A stretch of DNA of 64,000 bases from Herpetosiphon sp042688385 (GTDB lineage: Bacteria; Chloroflexota; Chloroflexia; Chloroflexales; Herpetosiphonaceae). The position numbers were made by a program, and so were the translations under genes. Location: NCBI RefSeq assembly GCF_042688385.1, contig NZ_JBHUPY010000015.1, positions 230,577 through 294,576 of the forward strand. The letters run 5' to 3'. Shown in pieces: positions 43,679-52,942 of this stretch. The notes under the pieces were generated by a model. That model was not told where the DNA came from. It searched no databases and saw nothing but the letters and a program-made list of their open reading frames with translations. Positions within the stretch are counted from its first letter, which is position 1, and each line of letters opens with the position of its first letter.

Positions 43679-43707
43679 TTGACAAGGCTGATGGGCACTG
43701 CTATAAT
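43679..43707 (+). promoter_or_regulatory. Consensus sigma-70 promoter for the tRNA gene
   Basis: The -35 is TTGACA (43679-43684) and the -10 is TATAAT (43702-43707), both perfect, with a 17-bp spacer. The -10 ends 15 bases before the tRNA, so transcription should start some 8-9 bases upstream of it. Confidence 0.92.
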
Positions 43708-43722
43708 TTTCAGCGCACATCA

Positions 43723-43798
43723 GCCGATGTAGCTCAGTTGGCAGAGCAACTGTTTCGTAAATAGTAGGTCACGAGTTCAAGTCTCGTCATCGGCTCCA
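43723..43798 (+). tRNA. tRNA-Thr (anticodon CGU)
   Basis: This tRNA folds into a full cloverleaf. The acceptor arms are GCCGATG and CATCGGC, the D-stem is GCTC/GAGC, the anticodon stem is ACTGT/ATAGT with loop TTCGTAA, and the T-arm is ACGAG-TTCAAGT-CTCGT. The anticodon CGT at loop positions 34-36 reads ACG (Thr). The discriminator is U and the CCA end is encoded (43796-43798). It is monocistronic, with a perfect promoter and a strong terminator. Confidence 0.96.
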
Positions 43799-43801
43799 TA
43801 C

Positions 43802-43830
43802 AATCACTCGCTTCGGCGGGTGATTTTTTT
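43802..43830 (+). terminator. Intrinsic terminator after tRNA-Thr
   Basis: A 10-bp stem with one G-T pair (43802-43811 with 43816-43825) is closed by a stable TTCG tetraloop and followed by TTTTT. Confidence 0.9.
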
Positions 43831-44707
43831 ATTCGGCCTTGGCGGGCCTGAAACCTTCGCCCAAGACTTCGACTGCTTCAGTCATCACCACAAACGCCCG
43901 TGGATCGATGTTGTAAATCAGTTTTTTGAGAATTGCAATTTCTGCTTGGCTGATCACACACATCAACACCGCTCGTTCTTCGCCACTATAGCCGCCCCGC
44001 CCTTCGAGCATAGTCACGCCCCGATCAAGATCATGCAACACTGCATCGCGAATCGCTTCTGGTTTATTAGAAACAATCAAGGCTGAACGGCCATCGCTAA
44101 AGCCTTCCAACACAATATCGATCACGCGGGTTTCGATAAAGGCCAGCAACAAGGCATACAGCACTGGCGTTGCGCCATAAATCCAGCCTGCTGCGCCGAA
44201 AACTACGACGCTGGCAATCAACATCGATTGGCCTGGCCGAATGCCACGCCATTGTTGCAACAAGCGGGCAACAATATCCACCCCGCCAGTTGTGCCGCCA
44301 ACCCGCAACACCAAGCCTGTGCCGATGCCGCTCAGTACAGCTCCATACGCGATATAGAGCAACGGCTCGCGCTGCACAAACTGACCTACTCGATTGGCCG
44401 TCAAATCAATAAAGACTGAAAGCATAACCGTCGCGAAGACGGTACGCATGCCAAAAACAAAGCCGCCCAAGCGCTTCAAGCCGATAATAAACAGTGGAAT
44501 GTTGAGCGCCAACGAGGTTATCCCGATTGGCAGGCCAAACAAGGTTTTGAGCATGGCCGCAATCCCTGTGACCCCACCAAAAATTACATTGTTTGGTTCG
44601 AGAAATATATTCAAGGCGAGCGCGATACACAATGTACCAATCGTCATCACCAAATAATCACGCAGAATGCCGGGAATTTGTTCGCGGCGAATAGCTAAAC
44701 GGTGCAT
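43829..44707 (-). CDS. YitT-family membrane protein
   Basis: This 292-residue protein has five to six membrane segments (DUF161 type: LVMTIGTLCIALALNIFLEPN, then GGVTGIA). A C-terminal soluble DUF2179 domain begins near AIRDAVLHDLDRGVTMLEG and continues with GEERAVLMCVIS. The fold is widespread in bacteria but its transport or sensing role is not known. ATG 44707 is preferred, as GAGGGG lies close upstream; an upstream frame extension to 44767 would add an unlikely leader. It ends directly against the tRNA terminator. Confidence 0.88.
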   Translation of the reverse strand: MHRLAIRREQIPGILRDYLVMTIGTLCIALALNIFLEPNNVIFGGVTGIAAMLKTLFGLPIGITSLALNIPLFIIGLKRLGGFVFGMRTVFATVMLSVFIDLTANRVGQFVQREPLLYIAYGAVLSGIGTGLVLRVGGTTGGVDIVARLLQQWRGIRPGQSMLIASVVVFGAAGWIYGATPVLYALLLAFIETRVIDIVLEGFSDGRSALIVSNKPEAIRDAVLHDLDRGVTMLEGRGGYSGEERAVLMCVISQAEIAILKKLIYNIDPRAFVVMTEAVEVLGEGFRPAKAE

Positions 44708-45219
44708 AAACCCCTCAAGATGCTGATAACCAACCAAAAAGACCACCTCAATTAGGTGGCGCATCAATGACTCGCTATCAGGGTAGCTGTTGATGTCGCT
44801 ATCCTACCGCGAAACTATTAATTTTCCAACCCATAGCCCTATACCATTAGTCCTCAGCATGGAAAGGATGAAGGATGAATTATCAAAAGTCAGAAGTCAG
44901 AAGTCCAAAATCAAAAAAGAACATAGAGCAGAGAGCATAGAACAAGGATGAAGGATGAATTATGAGGGATGAAAACAAAAGTCAAAAGTCAGAAGTCAAA
45001 AGTCAAAAAGAACAGAGAGCAAAGAGCAAGGATGAAGGATGAGGGATGAAAGCAAAATCAGAAGGCAAAAATAAAAGAGAACATAATCTTAAGCATCTGT
45101 GCCAATTTGTGGCTAAAAAACAAACTTTTGTGTAATTCGTACAATTCGTGGCTAAAAAGCTTCGTGAATCTTCGCGCTCTTCGTGGTTAAACCAAATCCT
45201 TGGCCCCGATCCCCAAGAT
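44708..45219. other. Intergenic region with short phrase repeats
   Basis: No gene is seen in these 512 bases. 44857-45075 is a dense array of AAGGATGAAGGATGAA, AAAAGTCAGAAGTC and GAACATAGAGC units. 45100-45190 has TTTGTGGCTAAAA and CTTCGTG/CTTCGCG units. Confidence 0.8.
44857..45075 (+). repeat. Array of GGATGAA / AAAAGTC / ACATAGAG phrases
   Basis: Three repeated phrases alternate at least twice in the same order. The composition is almost free of C on this strand. Confidence 0.8.
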
Positions 45220-46782
45220 TTACAACGGCAAACACAAGGTCAACAGCGTGCCAGCGGTTGGCTGGCTTTGAATCGAGAGTGTGCCATGGATTAGCTGCGT
45301 GCGTTCGCGCATGCTGGTGAGGCCAAAACCCCCGCTAGCGGTTTGCTGAACCGTGGCCAGTTCAAAGCCTTGGCCATCATCGCTGACCGTAATTTGCAAT
45401 TGGCCCGCAGCAACTGTTGAGCGAATTGCCACATGCTGGGCTTGCGCATGCTTCTCAACATTACTCAGCGCCTCATTGACCACCCGCAGCACCTGAATCG
45501 CCATCTCGCTGGGCAAGTTAAGCTCCTGCCCATCGTGGCTATATTGGCTTTGAATATTGGTGCGCTGATGAAAAGTATCCACCAATTCGGCCAGCACATC
45601 GTTGAGTACCCGCCCATCAATCGCTGGCGCAGATAAATTCCAGACGCTGCGGCGCAAATCGTGCAAGGCTGCCAAGGCCAAATCGTAGGCTTTTTGCAAG
45701 CGAATTTGGGCTTTTTCTGGCTGATGCAGGTTGCGCATGCCAGCCTCAATTTGCAAACGCAAGCCAGTTAATTGCTGGGCTAGCGTATCGTGAAAATCGC
45801 GCGCGAGGCGGTTGCGTTCGGCGAGGGTGGCCGAGAAGCGGGCTTGTTCGTAAAGCTGAGCATTATAAATTGCCAACGCAGCTGCATCGGCAAATGGCTG
45901 AAGCGCTTGGCGCAAGGCTAAATTGGCTGGCTCAGCACTCCAGCAGGTCAAACGCCCAATTACTTCGCCCTTGGCATGCAGCGCTATTTCGAGGCTATGT
46001 TGGTTTGGTTCGGGGCTGCCAATGCTGGTCGCGATCCTCCATTCGTGATCTTCGCGCAACGCAACTGTTACCGCTTGAGCATTAGCGAGGGTGCGGCCTG
46101 CCTCGGCCACTTGGGCTAAAACCCGACTTAGTTCTACTTCGCTCGATAACGCAGCGGTGCTGGCGCTGAGTTGACGTAAATAATCACGTTCTTGGGCCAA
46201 TTCTTGGGCTAGTTGCTCAACTTGGTGGCGGGTCAAGACCGATTGATTGGTCACATAGCCAAACAAGGTGACAAATAAGAGCAAAACAATCTGGCTCGAT
46301 AAGCCAGAGAAGCCCATACTATTGAGTGGCAAGCCCGCTAAAATAAAACAGACACTCATCAAAATAGAAATAAAGCCTGCAATCACCAGGGTTTTGGGCA
46401 ATGGGTAGGTTCCGGCAATAAACACCATTGGTACCATAAAGGCAATTGGTTGGGTCGTAAAATCGCCGCTGATTAATTGCATTAAGGCTGCAAGGCCAAA
46501 AACTACGCTAATTAACAATTGTGGATAGCGCCGCATGCGCAAACAAAACGCGGTTTCGGCCCAGAAAACCCGTTTGAGTAAAAAATAACAGCTGCCTGCG
46601 GCAATATACACTGCTAAGTGCCAACCATACAGGCTGCCATTGCTGACCCCAATGATCAGCGGCACGATACAGGCCACCAGCCCTGCGATAATTCCCGACC
46701 ACGATAAACTCTGGCCGTGAATCCGATCTTGCTGGGTTTGTTGTTCAGTTGTGGTTGATTCCGGGAGCATCATAAAAACCAT
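45220..46782 (-). CDS. Membrane sensor histidine kinase, NarL/DegS type
   Basis: This is a 520-residue kinase with about six N-terminal membrane segments (to about residue 175), a GAF-like sensor region (about 205-315) and a HisKA_3 dimerisation helix with ERNRLARDFHDTLAQQLTG, the phosphorylated histidine at about residue 331. The HATPase has VVNEALSNVEKHAQA and SDDGQGFE. Such kinases normally pair with a NarL/LuxR-type regulator, but none is adjacent. The start is uncertain between ATG 46782 and the pair of ATGs at 46773 and 46770. The gene is bounded downstream by a repeat array. Confidence 0.9.
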   Translation of the reverse strand: MVFMMLPESTTTEQQTQQDRIHGQSLSWSGIIAGLVACIVPLIIGVSNGSLYGWHLAVYIAAGSCYFLLKRVFWAETAFCLRMRRYPQLLISVVFGLAALMQLISGDFTTQPIAFMVPMVFIAGTYPLPKTLVIAGFISILMSVCFILAGLPLNSMGFSGLSSQIVLLLFVTLFGYVTNQSVLTRHQVEQLAQELAQERDYLRQLSASTAALSSEVELSRVLAQVAEAGRTLANAQAVTVALREDHEWRIATSIGSPEPNQHSLEIALHAKGEVIGRLTCWSAEPANLALRQALQPFADAAALAIYNAQLYEQARFSATLAERNRLARDFHDTLAQQLTGLRLQIEAGMRNLHQPEKAQIRLQKAYDLALAALHDLRRSVWNLSAPAIDGRVLNDVLAELVDTFHQRTNIQSQYSHDGQELNLPSEMAIQVLRVVNEALSNVEKHAQAQHVAIRSTVAAGQLQITVSDDGQGFELATVQQTASGGFGLTSMRERTQLIHGTLSIQSQPTAGTLLTLCLPL

Positions 46783-46883
46783 CTACTCGGCTAAATCGGC
46801 CTCAATACTATAGCATTCTTGCCCAGCCCAACCCCTAGCCCATAGCATAGGCGAGGGGCTTGCAATGCACTCAATGGTTGAGC

Positions 46884-47366
46884 CTAATTGCTGGCAGTAT
46901 TGCCCAATGGGTTGGGCTTGGACGCAAAGCCATAGCGTTGATCAAGCTTTTTGCCCACATACGGCAAGATAAAGAATGGCAAGGAAACCTCAGCCGCAAA
47001 GATCAAAAAGGTAATTTCAATCCCCATGCGGGCAATTAATTGGTTGAGGGTTGCGACACACACAAAGGCATACGATTGGCTCATCCATTGATAGTGCAAG
47101 CGCAACCAGCGCCGCCCCAAGCGTTTGCGAAAGAAGATTACGCCATAGGCGAAGGCCGCAGAAGCCATGCCCAAGCCATTGAGTACGTCTGGCGCAGTAA
47201 TGCCTTGGCGGCTAATAATAATGCCAGTGCTAAATAACGTGACCCAGCCAAGCAAATAGCCTTTGCCAATCCAGCGGTGAATTTTTGTGCCATTTTGCCA
47301 GCGATAGGCTGCCAAGCCCGTGCCCAGCGCCACCAGTGCTCCAATAATATGCAAAACCAGAAACAT
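46884..47366 (-). CDS. DUF2306-like membrane protein
   Basis: This 160-residue protein has four to five hydrophobic segments, with an early HIIGALVALGTGLAAY helix and the loop KIHRWIGKGYLLGW. LHYQWMSQSYAF follows later. This pattern of His, Gly and Trp at helix ends fits the DUF2306 group of predicted membrane proteins with conserved histidines, sometimes suggested to bind haem. ATG 47366 is set by GAGG seven bases upstream. The C-terminus is soluble. It is divergent from the peroxiredoxin-like gene. Confidence 0.7.
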   Translation of the reverse strand: MFLVLHIIGALVALGTGLAAYRWQNGTKIHRWIGKGYLLGWVTLFSTGIIISRQGITAPDVLNGLGMASAAFAYGVIFFRKRLGRRWLRLHYQWMSQSYAFVCVATLNQLIARMGIEITFLIFAAEVSLPFFILPYVGKKLDQRYGFASKPNPLGNTASN

Positions 47367-47569
47367 TGCCACACCTCACCAGTAAAGAACTAACATTTCA
47401 ATACCAGAAGTTTAGCAATGTGCGCGGGTTAGGCCATCAGTACTAAGTGTTACAGCTAAACTAGATCAAAAGAACTAGCCGAAGTTAACCATAATGTTGC
47501 CTACTATTGTGTGTCGGGCAATGCTATCGTATGCCTAGTGCTCGCTTTTACTCCACGAGGAACCTAGCG

Positions 47570-48151
47570 ATGGATACAGCCCTGCCCCTGATTGCAATTC
47601 GCGATATGTATAACCAGAGTTTACCGTTTGGCTCATTATGGCGCGATCAAGCGGCGCTCTTGGTTTTTTTGCGCCATCCAGGCTGCGCGGTGTGTCGCAG
47701 CAATTTGCTTGATTTGTATGAGTACACCACGGCGTTTCGCATGTTGGATATTAATTTGGCAGTAATTACGATGGCTGAGCCAGCAGCAGCCCAAGCCTTT
47801 GCGCGGCTCTATCGCTTGCCAATTCCAATTTATAGCGATCCTGAGCGCCAGATTTATCGGGCAACTGGCTTTGGTGAGGGGAGTTTGTATCGCGTGGCCA
47901 GCCCACAGGTGATGTTGCATCAGGCTTGGCAATTTTTGCAGGGACATTGGGTTGGGGGTGGGCAGGGCCAATCATTGACCCAATATGGCGGTCACGCCTT
48001 GATCAAAGCTCGCGCAACCGCCCCAAGTTATATTCACGTGGCCGATCCCATCTATCGCTACCCAGCGTGGCAAAGTGTGTTGGAATATAGCCAACAGCGT
48101 TTTTATGCCAGCGAAGATATTGCACCCACGCTGGCTCGCCAATTGGCCTAG
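47570..48151 (+). CDS. Peroxiredoxin-like protein (AhpC/TSA_2, PRXL2 group)
   Basis: This 193-residue thioredoxin-fold protein has FLRHPGCAVCR near residues 34-44, a CxxC in the position of the peroxiredoxin cysteine, and the following helix LLDLYEYTTAFRMLDINLAVIT. IYSDPERQIYRATGF is also typical of the PRXL2/SelL-like group. The family is thought to reduce peroxides or disulphides, but the enzymology is poor. GAGG lies 9 bases before ATG 47570. The gene converges on the bat operon with only three bases between the stop codons, and no terminator is seen between them. Confidence 0.82.
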   Translation: MDTALPLIAIRDMYNQSLPFGSLWRDQAALLVFLRHPGCAVCRSNLLDLYEYTTAFRMLDINLAVITMAEPAAAQAFARLYRLPIPIYSDPERQIYRATGFGEGSLYRVASPQVMLHQAWQFLQGHWVGGGQGQSLTQYGGHALIKARATAPSYIHVADPIYRYPAWQSVLEYSQQRFYASEDIAPTLARQLA

Positions 48152-48154
48152 ATC

Positions 48155-48901
48155 CTACCAGCCTTCGTCATCTCCACCTTGGTTATCGGTGGGCTGACCA
48201 TCTGCGCCAACCGCATAATTATCGTAAAGATCCTCACGATTGCGATCTTCGCTGCGTTTCAATTGGTCTAACTGGCGCTCAGCTTCATCAGGGCTGATGC
48301 TTGATGGCGGCGCTTCAGGTCGTTCTGGTGGTTGTTGACCGCCGCCAGGCTCTTGCTCAGGTGGTTCTTGGCCATTCTGGGGCGGCTGATTGGGATCTTG
48401 CTGGCCATCCTGTGGCTGCGGCTGATTGGGATCTTGCGGATTCTGCGCTTGTTGTTGCTGCTGTTGCTGCTGCTCTTGAATTTTTTGGGCTAGCTCCAGA
48501 TTATATTTGGCATCAAGATCATCGGGGTTGATGCGCAGGGTTTTTTTATAGGCATCAATCGCCTCGTCAAGCTCCTCAAGCCGAAAATGGGCATTGCCTT
48601 GGTTGTAATAGATAATCGCTTGGGTGGCTGGGTCAGCAGTTTGTAAGGCTGCATTTGGAGCTTCGACCGCGCCTAAATAATCGCCCATTTGATAGCGCGT
48701 ATTGCCCAAATTAACATGCGGCTCTGGCCGATCAGGAGCCATCAAGGCTGCTTCTTTGTATTGATTGAGCGCTTGGCCATAAACACCCTGCTCGTAGAGT
48801 GCGTTGCCCTCTGCATTCATATCGGCGGCAGACGGTGCGCCACAACCAGTGAGGGCTACTAACAGCAAGCCCGTGCTCACAATTGCTGGTGTTCGTTTCA
48901 T
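48155..48901 (-). CDS. TPR lipoprotein with Gln-rich tail, BatC/BatE-like
   Basis: This is a 248-residue lipoprotein: signal peptide with lipobox LVALTGC (Cys20), three TPR-type helical repeats (about residues 27-140, for example LYEQGVYGQALNQYKEAA and EPHVNLGNTRYQMGDYLGAV), then a run of eight or more Gln and a Pro/Gln/Gly-rich tail to the end. It is the last gene of the moxR-DUF58-bat set, overlapping the preceding gene by four bases. In Bacteroides-type bat clusters, a TPR protein follows the VWA genes. The function is inferred from this context as assembly or stress tolerance at the envelope. Confidence 0.85.
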   Translation of the reverse strand: MKRTPAIVSTGLLLVALTGCGAPSAADMNAEGNALYEQGVYGQALNQYKEAALMAPDRPEPHVNLGNTRYQMGDYLGAVEAPNAALQTADPATQAIIYYNQGNAHFRLEELDEAIDAYKKTLRINPDDLDAKYNLELAQKIQEQQQQQQQQAQNPQDPNQPQPQDGQQDPNQPPQNGQEPPEQEPGGGQQPPERPEAPPSSISPDEAERQLDQLKRSEDRNREDLYDNYAVGADGQPTDNQGGDDEGW

Positions 48902-49911
48902 GCTGTAGCCACCTTTCCTTGATCCAAGCGCCCAATATAAACATCAATAATCAATAAAATAAACGCTAGCCCTGCGAAAAGATAAAACCGCTCGCTATAA
49001 ATCCGTCTGGTTTGATCGGCCATATCGACAGGTGCGCTTTGTTCGAGCGCTGTTTGCAACTTGTCGAGATCTAACGAACTGCCGTCGAAGTAAGTTCCCC
49101 CAGTCGCCGAGGCAATTTGCTCAAGCAACGGCTGGTTGAGCTTGCTAATCACCCGTTGGCCTTGATCTTCGACATAGCTAATATTGCCAAGTTCATCATA
49201 GACTGGAATCTGGCCGCCAGCCTCGGTGGCCATACCAATTGTATGAATCGTCAGGCCCATTTTGGCGGCTTCTCGAGCGGCAGCAACCGCCTCGCCATCA
49301 GCTTGTGGATCGGAGTCGCCACCATCGGTAATTAAAATCATCGTGCGGCCTTCGACTTGGCCAATTGGAAACGATCGCAAGCCTTCGGTGATGACTTCTT
49401 CAACATCAGTGCCACCAAGCGAAAGCCCGCGTGGGTTGATTGGCTCGACCAAGGATCGCGCCGCTGCAAGGTCGCTGGTCAAGGGAAATTGCACATAACT
49501 TGATGAACCGAACATCAGCATGCCCACCTGATTGCCATCTAAGCGATCAAGCATTGCGAGCACAATTCGTTTGCTGGCATCGATTCGCGAGGGCCGAACA
49601 TCTTGCGCGGCCATACTGCGTGAGCCATCGAGTAAAATCAGCACTTGCAAGCCGCTGCGCTTGAGCGTTTCGTCGCCGCTGCCCCACACTGGGCGCGCTA
49701 AGGCCACAATAATTAAGCCAACAGCGCTCAGTTGCAAGGCCATGCGAATGCGGCGCTGGCGCTGTGGCAGCATCGAAAGCAACGAGGCAATCAGCCCAGG
49801 ATCACCCAGCGCCGCCCGATCGCGCTCTTCGGCGCGGCGAGCAAGCCAAAACACGCCAGCCAAGGGCAACAAGACTAATAAGAGCCACAAATTTGCAGGA
49901 ACAAGTGCCAT
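48898..49911 (-). CDS. VWA-domain membrane protein, BatB-like
   Basis: This 337-residue protein has two membrane segments at the N-terminus (about 5-22 and 58-76), a von Willebrand factor A domain with MIDAS motif LLDGSRSM (about 92-99) and the later ILITDGGDSD, and one membrane segment near the C-terminus (about 312-330). This is the Bat arrangement. Its ATG overlaps the stop of the upstream VWA gene by one base and its end overlaps the lipoprotein gene by four, so the three are coupled. Confidence 0.9.
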   Translation of the reverse strand: MALVPANLWLLLVLLPLAGVFWLARRAEERDRAALGDPGLIASLLSMLPQRQRRIRMALQLSAVGLIIVALARPVWGSGDETLKRSGLQVLILLDGSRSMAAQDVRPSRIDASKRIVLAMLDRLDGNQVGMLMFGSSSYVQFPLTSDLAAARSLVEPINPRGLSLGGTDVEEVITEGLRSFPIGQVEGRTMILITDGGDSDPQADGEAVAAAREAAKMGLTIHTIGMATEAGGQIPVYDELGNISYVEDQGQRVISKLNQPLLEQIASATGGTYFDGSSLDLDKLQTALEQSAPVDMADQTRRIYSERFYLFAGLAFILLIIDVYIGRLDQGKVATA

Positions 49912-50903
49912 TAGCCAATACTCCGTAGGATCGTATTGCGTAGCAAAATTTCAATCATCAAGAGCAACAGTGCGCCTGCGGCCCATGGTTGCCAAGCCTC
50001 GGTGTAGCGCACCAATTTTTCGCTGGCAACTTGCGAGCGTTCCATTTTATCGATTGTGTCGTAGACATCGCGTAAGCCTTGCTCGTCGCCAGCGCGAAAG
50101 AAAATGCCGCCGGTTTGTTCAGCAATGTCGCGCAGCGCCACTTCATCTTCGGCGGTTGGCGCAGGAATCAGGTAGGTTTCATCGCGCCACGCATCATGGA
50201 CGGGATACTCGCCGCCGCCTGGTTTGCCCACCAAAATCGTGTACACCCGCACATCCAAGGCCCGCGCAATTTCGGCAGCTTGAGCTGGCTCAATATCGCC
50301 ACGATTACTTGAGCCGTCAGTTAGCAAAATCACGACTTTACTTTTGGTGGTGCTGTTGCGCAAGCCATTGACTGAGTGGGCCAAGGCCGTGCCAATCGCT
50401 GTTCCGTCTGGGCGGCGCACTGTTTGCACTTGGCTCAACAAATTTTGCAAAAAGTCATAATCAAGCGTCAATGGAACTTGGGTAAAGGCATTACCCGAAA
50501 AAACCACCAAGCCAATCCGGTCATCTTTACGACCCTTGATAAACTCAGCAATTACTTCTTTGGCTACGGTAATCCGATCTTTGGGGTCGAAATCGCCAGC
50601 TTTCATACTTAGCGAAATATCCAAAGCCAGCTGAATATCAATCCCTTCGCGTATAACCCGCTCGGAGCTTTGGGCATATTGTGGTCGCGACAAGACGACG
50701 ACCAACAAGCCCAGCGCCGCAGCACGCAGCGAAATCAGGACTGGCCGCATGCGAATGCGCCACGATGGCTTGACCCCGCGCAACATCCCCAAATCGGAGA
50801 AACGCATGGTTACGACTTCGCCCCGACTGCGGCGATACATGGCCCACCACACAATCGGCACAATCGGCAACAACCAAAATAACAATGGATAAGCAAATGT
50901 CAT
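49911..50903 (-). CDS. VWA-domain membrane protein, BatA-like
   Basis: This 330-residue paralogue of the next gene starts with FAYPLLFWLLPIVPIVWWAMY and has a second membrane segment at about 52-68. The VWA MIDAS reads LDISLSM, and the later motif is VILLTDGSSNRGD. A C-terminal membrane segment follows. ATG 50903 fits the family start; an in-frame upstream extension into the repeat region is less likely. A 220-base repeat-bearing gap separates it from the upstream BatD-like gene. Confidence 0.9.
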   Translation of the reverse strand: MTFAYPLLFWLLPIVPIVWWAMYRRSRGEVVTMRFSDLGMLRGVKPSWRIRMRPVLISLRAAALGLLVVVLSRPQYAQSSERVIREGIDIQLALDISLSMKAGDFDPKDRITVAKEVIAEFIKGRKDDRIGLVVFSGNAFTQVPLTLDYDFLQNLLSQVQTVRRPDGTAIGTALAHSVNGLRNSTTKSKVVILLTDGSSNRGDIEPAQAAEIARALDVRVYTILVGKPGGGEYPVHDAWRDETYLIPAPTAEDEVALRDIAEQTGGIFFRAGDEQGLRDVYDTIDKMERSQVASEKLVRYTEAWQPWAAGALLLLMIEILLRNTILRSIG

Positions 50904-51123
50904 AAGCAACTCAAGTAAAATCAGAAGGCAAAAATCAAAAGTCAAAATAATCAACGATGATGAAACAAATTCTCGATGCTAAATCAGCAAATTCATTATT
51001 TTGTACCCTTAGCCTTCTGAATTGAGTAAAAGTACAAATCTAAATTCAAAACCGAACAATGCGAGCACTTAATCGAAGATACGATCCAATTTTGCCCTTT
51101 GACTTCTGACTTTTGATTTTATA
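50904..51123. repeat. Repeat-bearing gap inside the bat gene set
   Basis: Phrases AAATCAGAAGGCAAAAATC and AAAAGTC (50917-50948) lie at one end, and their reverse complement (GACTTCTGACTTTTGATTTT, 51101-51120) at the other. The gap looks like an insertion between two genes that are usually close. Confidence 0.65.
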
Positions 51124-52044
51124 TCAGCGTGTTGCCAAAATTGCTTGGCGGGCATTATCGATCATGGCGTGGGCTTCGATTGGGTTTGGCAATTGGCGGG
51201 CAAATTTCACGCCATCGGATTCAGCCAACAAAATCAATAATTGATCGCGACGTTGTTGCATGCTTGGGTGCGAGAGCGCCAAACGCACTTCATTCGTGGT
51301 TCGCTCAAGCGCTGGTACCGAGAAACGATCGGTAATGAAGGTTCGCAGCACATCGGCAATCAAGGCATAATGTTCAACAATTCGGCCTTGATCGATCAAG
51401 CCTAAGCCGCGAATTCGCTCAAGCTCGGTCATGGCGATGCCAAATGGATCGCGGACTGGTTGCGGGACGGCGGCTGGCACTGGCACTGGGCGATGTTTGC
51501 GGAAGTAGTTAATGGCCCACACTGCAAAGCCAGCAACCAACACTGCTAACAACGAAAGCCCGATGATCAACAAATAATTTGCTTGTTCATTCATAATCAA
51601 TTGTGGTTTCAATGGTTTAATATCTTGGGCATTTTCATCAAGCACCGAAGCCACTTCGACGCTGACAGGCTGTGTATTGGCGCGGCCAGTGCTTCCATCG
51701 GGGTTGGTTATTTTGACCAATTGAGTTGGAAAGGCATGAATGCCCACATCCCAGTTGGTTAATTGACAGCGCCAGCCTTGGCGTAGCCCCTCGGCGACTG
51801 TTGTTTCATCCAAGGGCGCACACTCACGCACTTCCCATTCGCCAAACATTTTGGTTGGCATCGCTGGAAGTTCGCTTTTAAAGCCGTTGGGCGTGGTCAC
51901 TTGCAATTCGTACTCGACCAAATCGCCAACCGTAATCTTGGTGCGATTGAGTTGGGCACGCACGGCTACGGCTGGCTCGGCGGCTGCGACCGGCGCAATC
52001 AAGAGCAAACAACTTAATCCTAATAGCCACCACAATTTTGCCAT
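51124..52044 (-). CDS. Exported/membrane protein, BatD-like position
   Basis: This 306-residue protein has a signal peptide (LWWLLGLSCLLLIAPVAAA), an external beta-rich region with LNRTKITVGDLVEYELQV (typical of BatD-like oxygen-tolerance proteins), a membrane segment at about 158-178 and a cytoplasmic helical part of some 125 residues. Within that last part, IVEHYALIADVLRTFITDRF and RTTNEVRLALS match the DUF4381-like tail found in these clusters. ATG 52044 has GAGGA six bases upstream. It starts 10 bases after the DUF58 stop. I infer a structural role in the MoxR-VWA system. Confidence 0.78.
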   Translation of the reverse strand: MAKLWWLLGLSCLLLIAPVAAAEPAVAVRAQLNRTKITVGDLVEYELQVTTPNGFKSELPAMPTKMFGEWEVRECAPLDETTVAEGLRQGWRCQLTNWDVGIHAFPTQLVKITNPDGSTGRANTQPVSVEVASVLDENAQDIKPLKPQLIMNEQANYLLIIGLSLLAVLVAGFAVWAINYFRKHRPVPVPAAVPQPVRDPFGIAMTELERIRGLGLIDQGRIVEHYALIADVLRTFITDRFSVPALERTTNEVRLALSHPSMQQRRDQLLILLAESDGVKFARQLPNPIEAHAMIDNARQAILATR

Positions 52045-52054
52045 AGCTGTTCCT

Positions 52055-52942
52055 CTAGCCGCGTTCACGGCGTTTCATCCGCCGATTAAAGAAGCTTTGC
52101 AATGAATCAGCATAGCGTCCATCGGTTTGTAAACTCATATGATCAACGCCAAGCGCGCGCAGCTCGGCCACATGGCTTTGATGCTGGGCTTCTGCTTGTT
52201 GTTCAAACATCGTGCGTAATTTTTCGTTACGCAAATCGACAACCAACTCTTGGCCGGTTTCTGCATCTTGCAAGCGTACCAAGCCAACTTTGGGCAATTT
52301 GCGTTCGCGTGGATCTTCAACCCGAACCGCCACTACATCATGGCGACGAGCAGTAATCCGCAACGGGCGAATCCAATTGTCCAACGAACGAAAATCCGAG
52401 ATGATAAACACCAAGGCTTTGCCTTCGACCACATTATTCAGGTAATCCAGGGCTTTAGTGATATTGGTGCCGCGATGCTTGGGATCGATGGTAAGCAGCG
52501 AGCGCACAATTTGCATCACATGGTTACGGCCTTTGCGCGGTGGCACAAACCGCTCAACTTCTTCGGTAAACAACAGCATGCCCACGCGATCGTTGTTGCG
52601 CACCGCCGAAAAGGCCAAGGTTGCGCACAATTCTGCTTCAAGCTCACGTTTGAGTTTGCGGGTGGTACCGAAATCTGCTGAAGCGCTCATATCAACCAGC
52701 AACATCACGGTCATCTCGCGCTCTTCAACAAAGCGTTTGATAAACGGACGGCCTGTGCGCGCGGTCACATTCCAATCGATCGCGCGGACATCATCGCCAG
52801 GTTCGTATTCGCGAATTTCATCGAACTCAACGCCACGCCCCTTGAAGCTGCTCATATACATGCCAGCAAACACACCAGTTACCAACTTGGTCGTTTTCAA
52901 TTCAATGAAGCGCACTTGGCGCATGAGTTCTTGTAAATTCAT
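52055..52942 (-). CDS. DUF58 protein (VWA-like) of the MoxR system
   Basis: This 295-residue soluble protein belongs to DUF58, a degenerate VWA-domain family. Signatures are SFKGRGVEFDEIREYEPGDD, then RAIDWNVTARTGRPFIKRF (a highly conserved signature) and LLVDMSASADFG, the MIDAS-like site. It is normally the second gene after moxR and is thought to be a substrate or adaptor. Here it is separated from moxR by 314 bases of repeats but keeps the order moxR, DUF58, BatD-like, BatA, BatB, TPR protein. Confidence 0.93.
   Translation of the reverse strand: MNLQELMRQVRFIELKTTKLVTGVFAGMYMSSFKGRGVEFDEIREYEPGDDVRAIDWNVTARTGRPFIKRFVEEREMTVMLLVDMSASADFGTTRKLKRELEAELCATLAFSAVRNNDRVGMLLFTEEVERFVPPRKGRNHVMQIVRSLLTIDPKHRGTNITKALDYLNNVVEGKALVFIISDFRSLDNWIRPLRITARRHDVVAVRVEDPRERKLPKVGLVRLQDAETGQELVVDLRNEKLRTMFEQQAEAQHQSHVAELRALGVDHMSLQTDGRYADSLQSFFNRRMKRRERG

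Larger units (their letters stand above)
43068..43722. other. Repeat-filled intergenic region upstream of the tRNA gene
   Basis: These 655 bases contain AAAAGTC and GGATGAA phrases (43118-43200), a run of ACATAGA units (43203-43262), the inverted-repeat element (43294-43414), more ACATAGAG units and AACGCAGAGGCGCAGAGG (43450-43502), and TATAGCC and TTCGCGG units (43505-43625). GACCCCTGACCCCTAACC follows at 43638, then the tRNA promoter. Confidence 0.8.

Noticed and set aside
49532..50371. A 279-codon plus-strand frame
   Set aside because: It is antisense to the two VWA genes and has the composition of a shadow frame (Arg, Ser and Pro rich).
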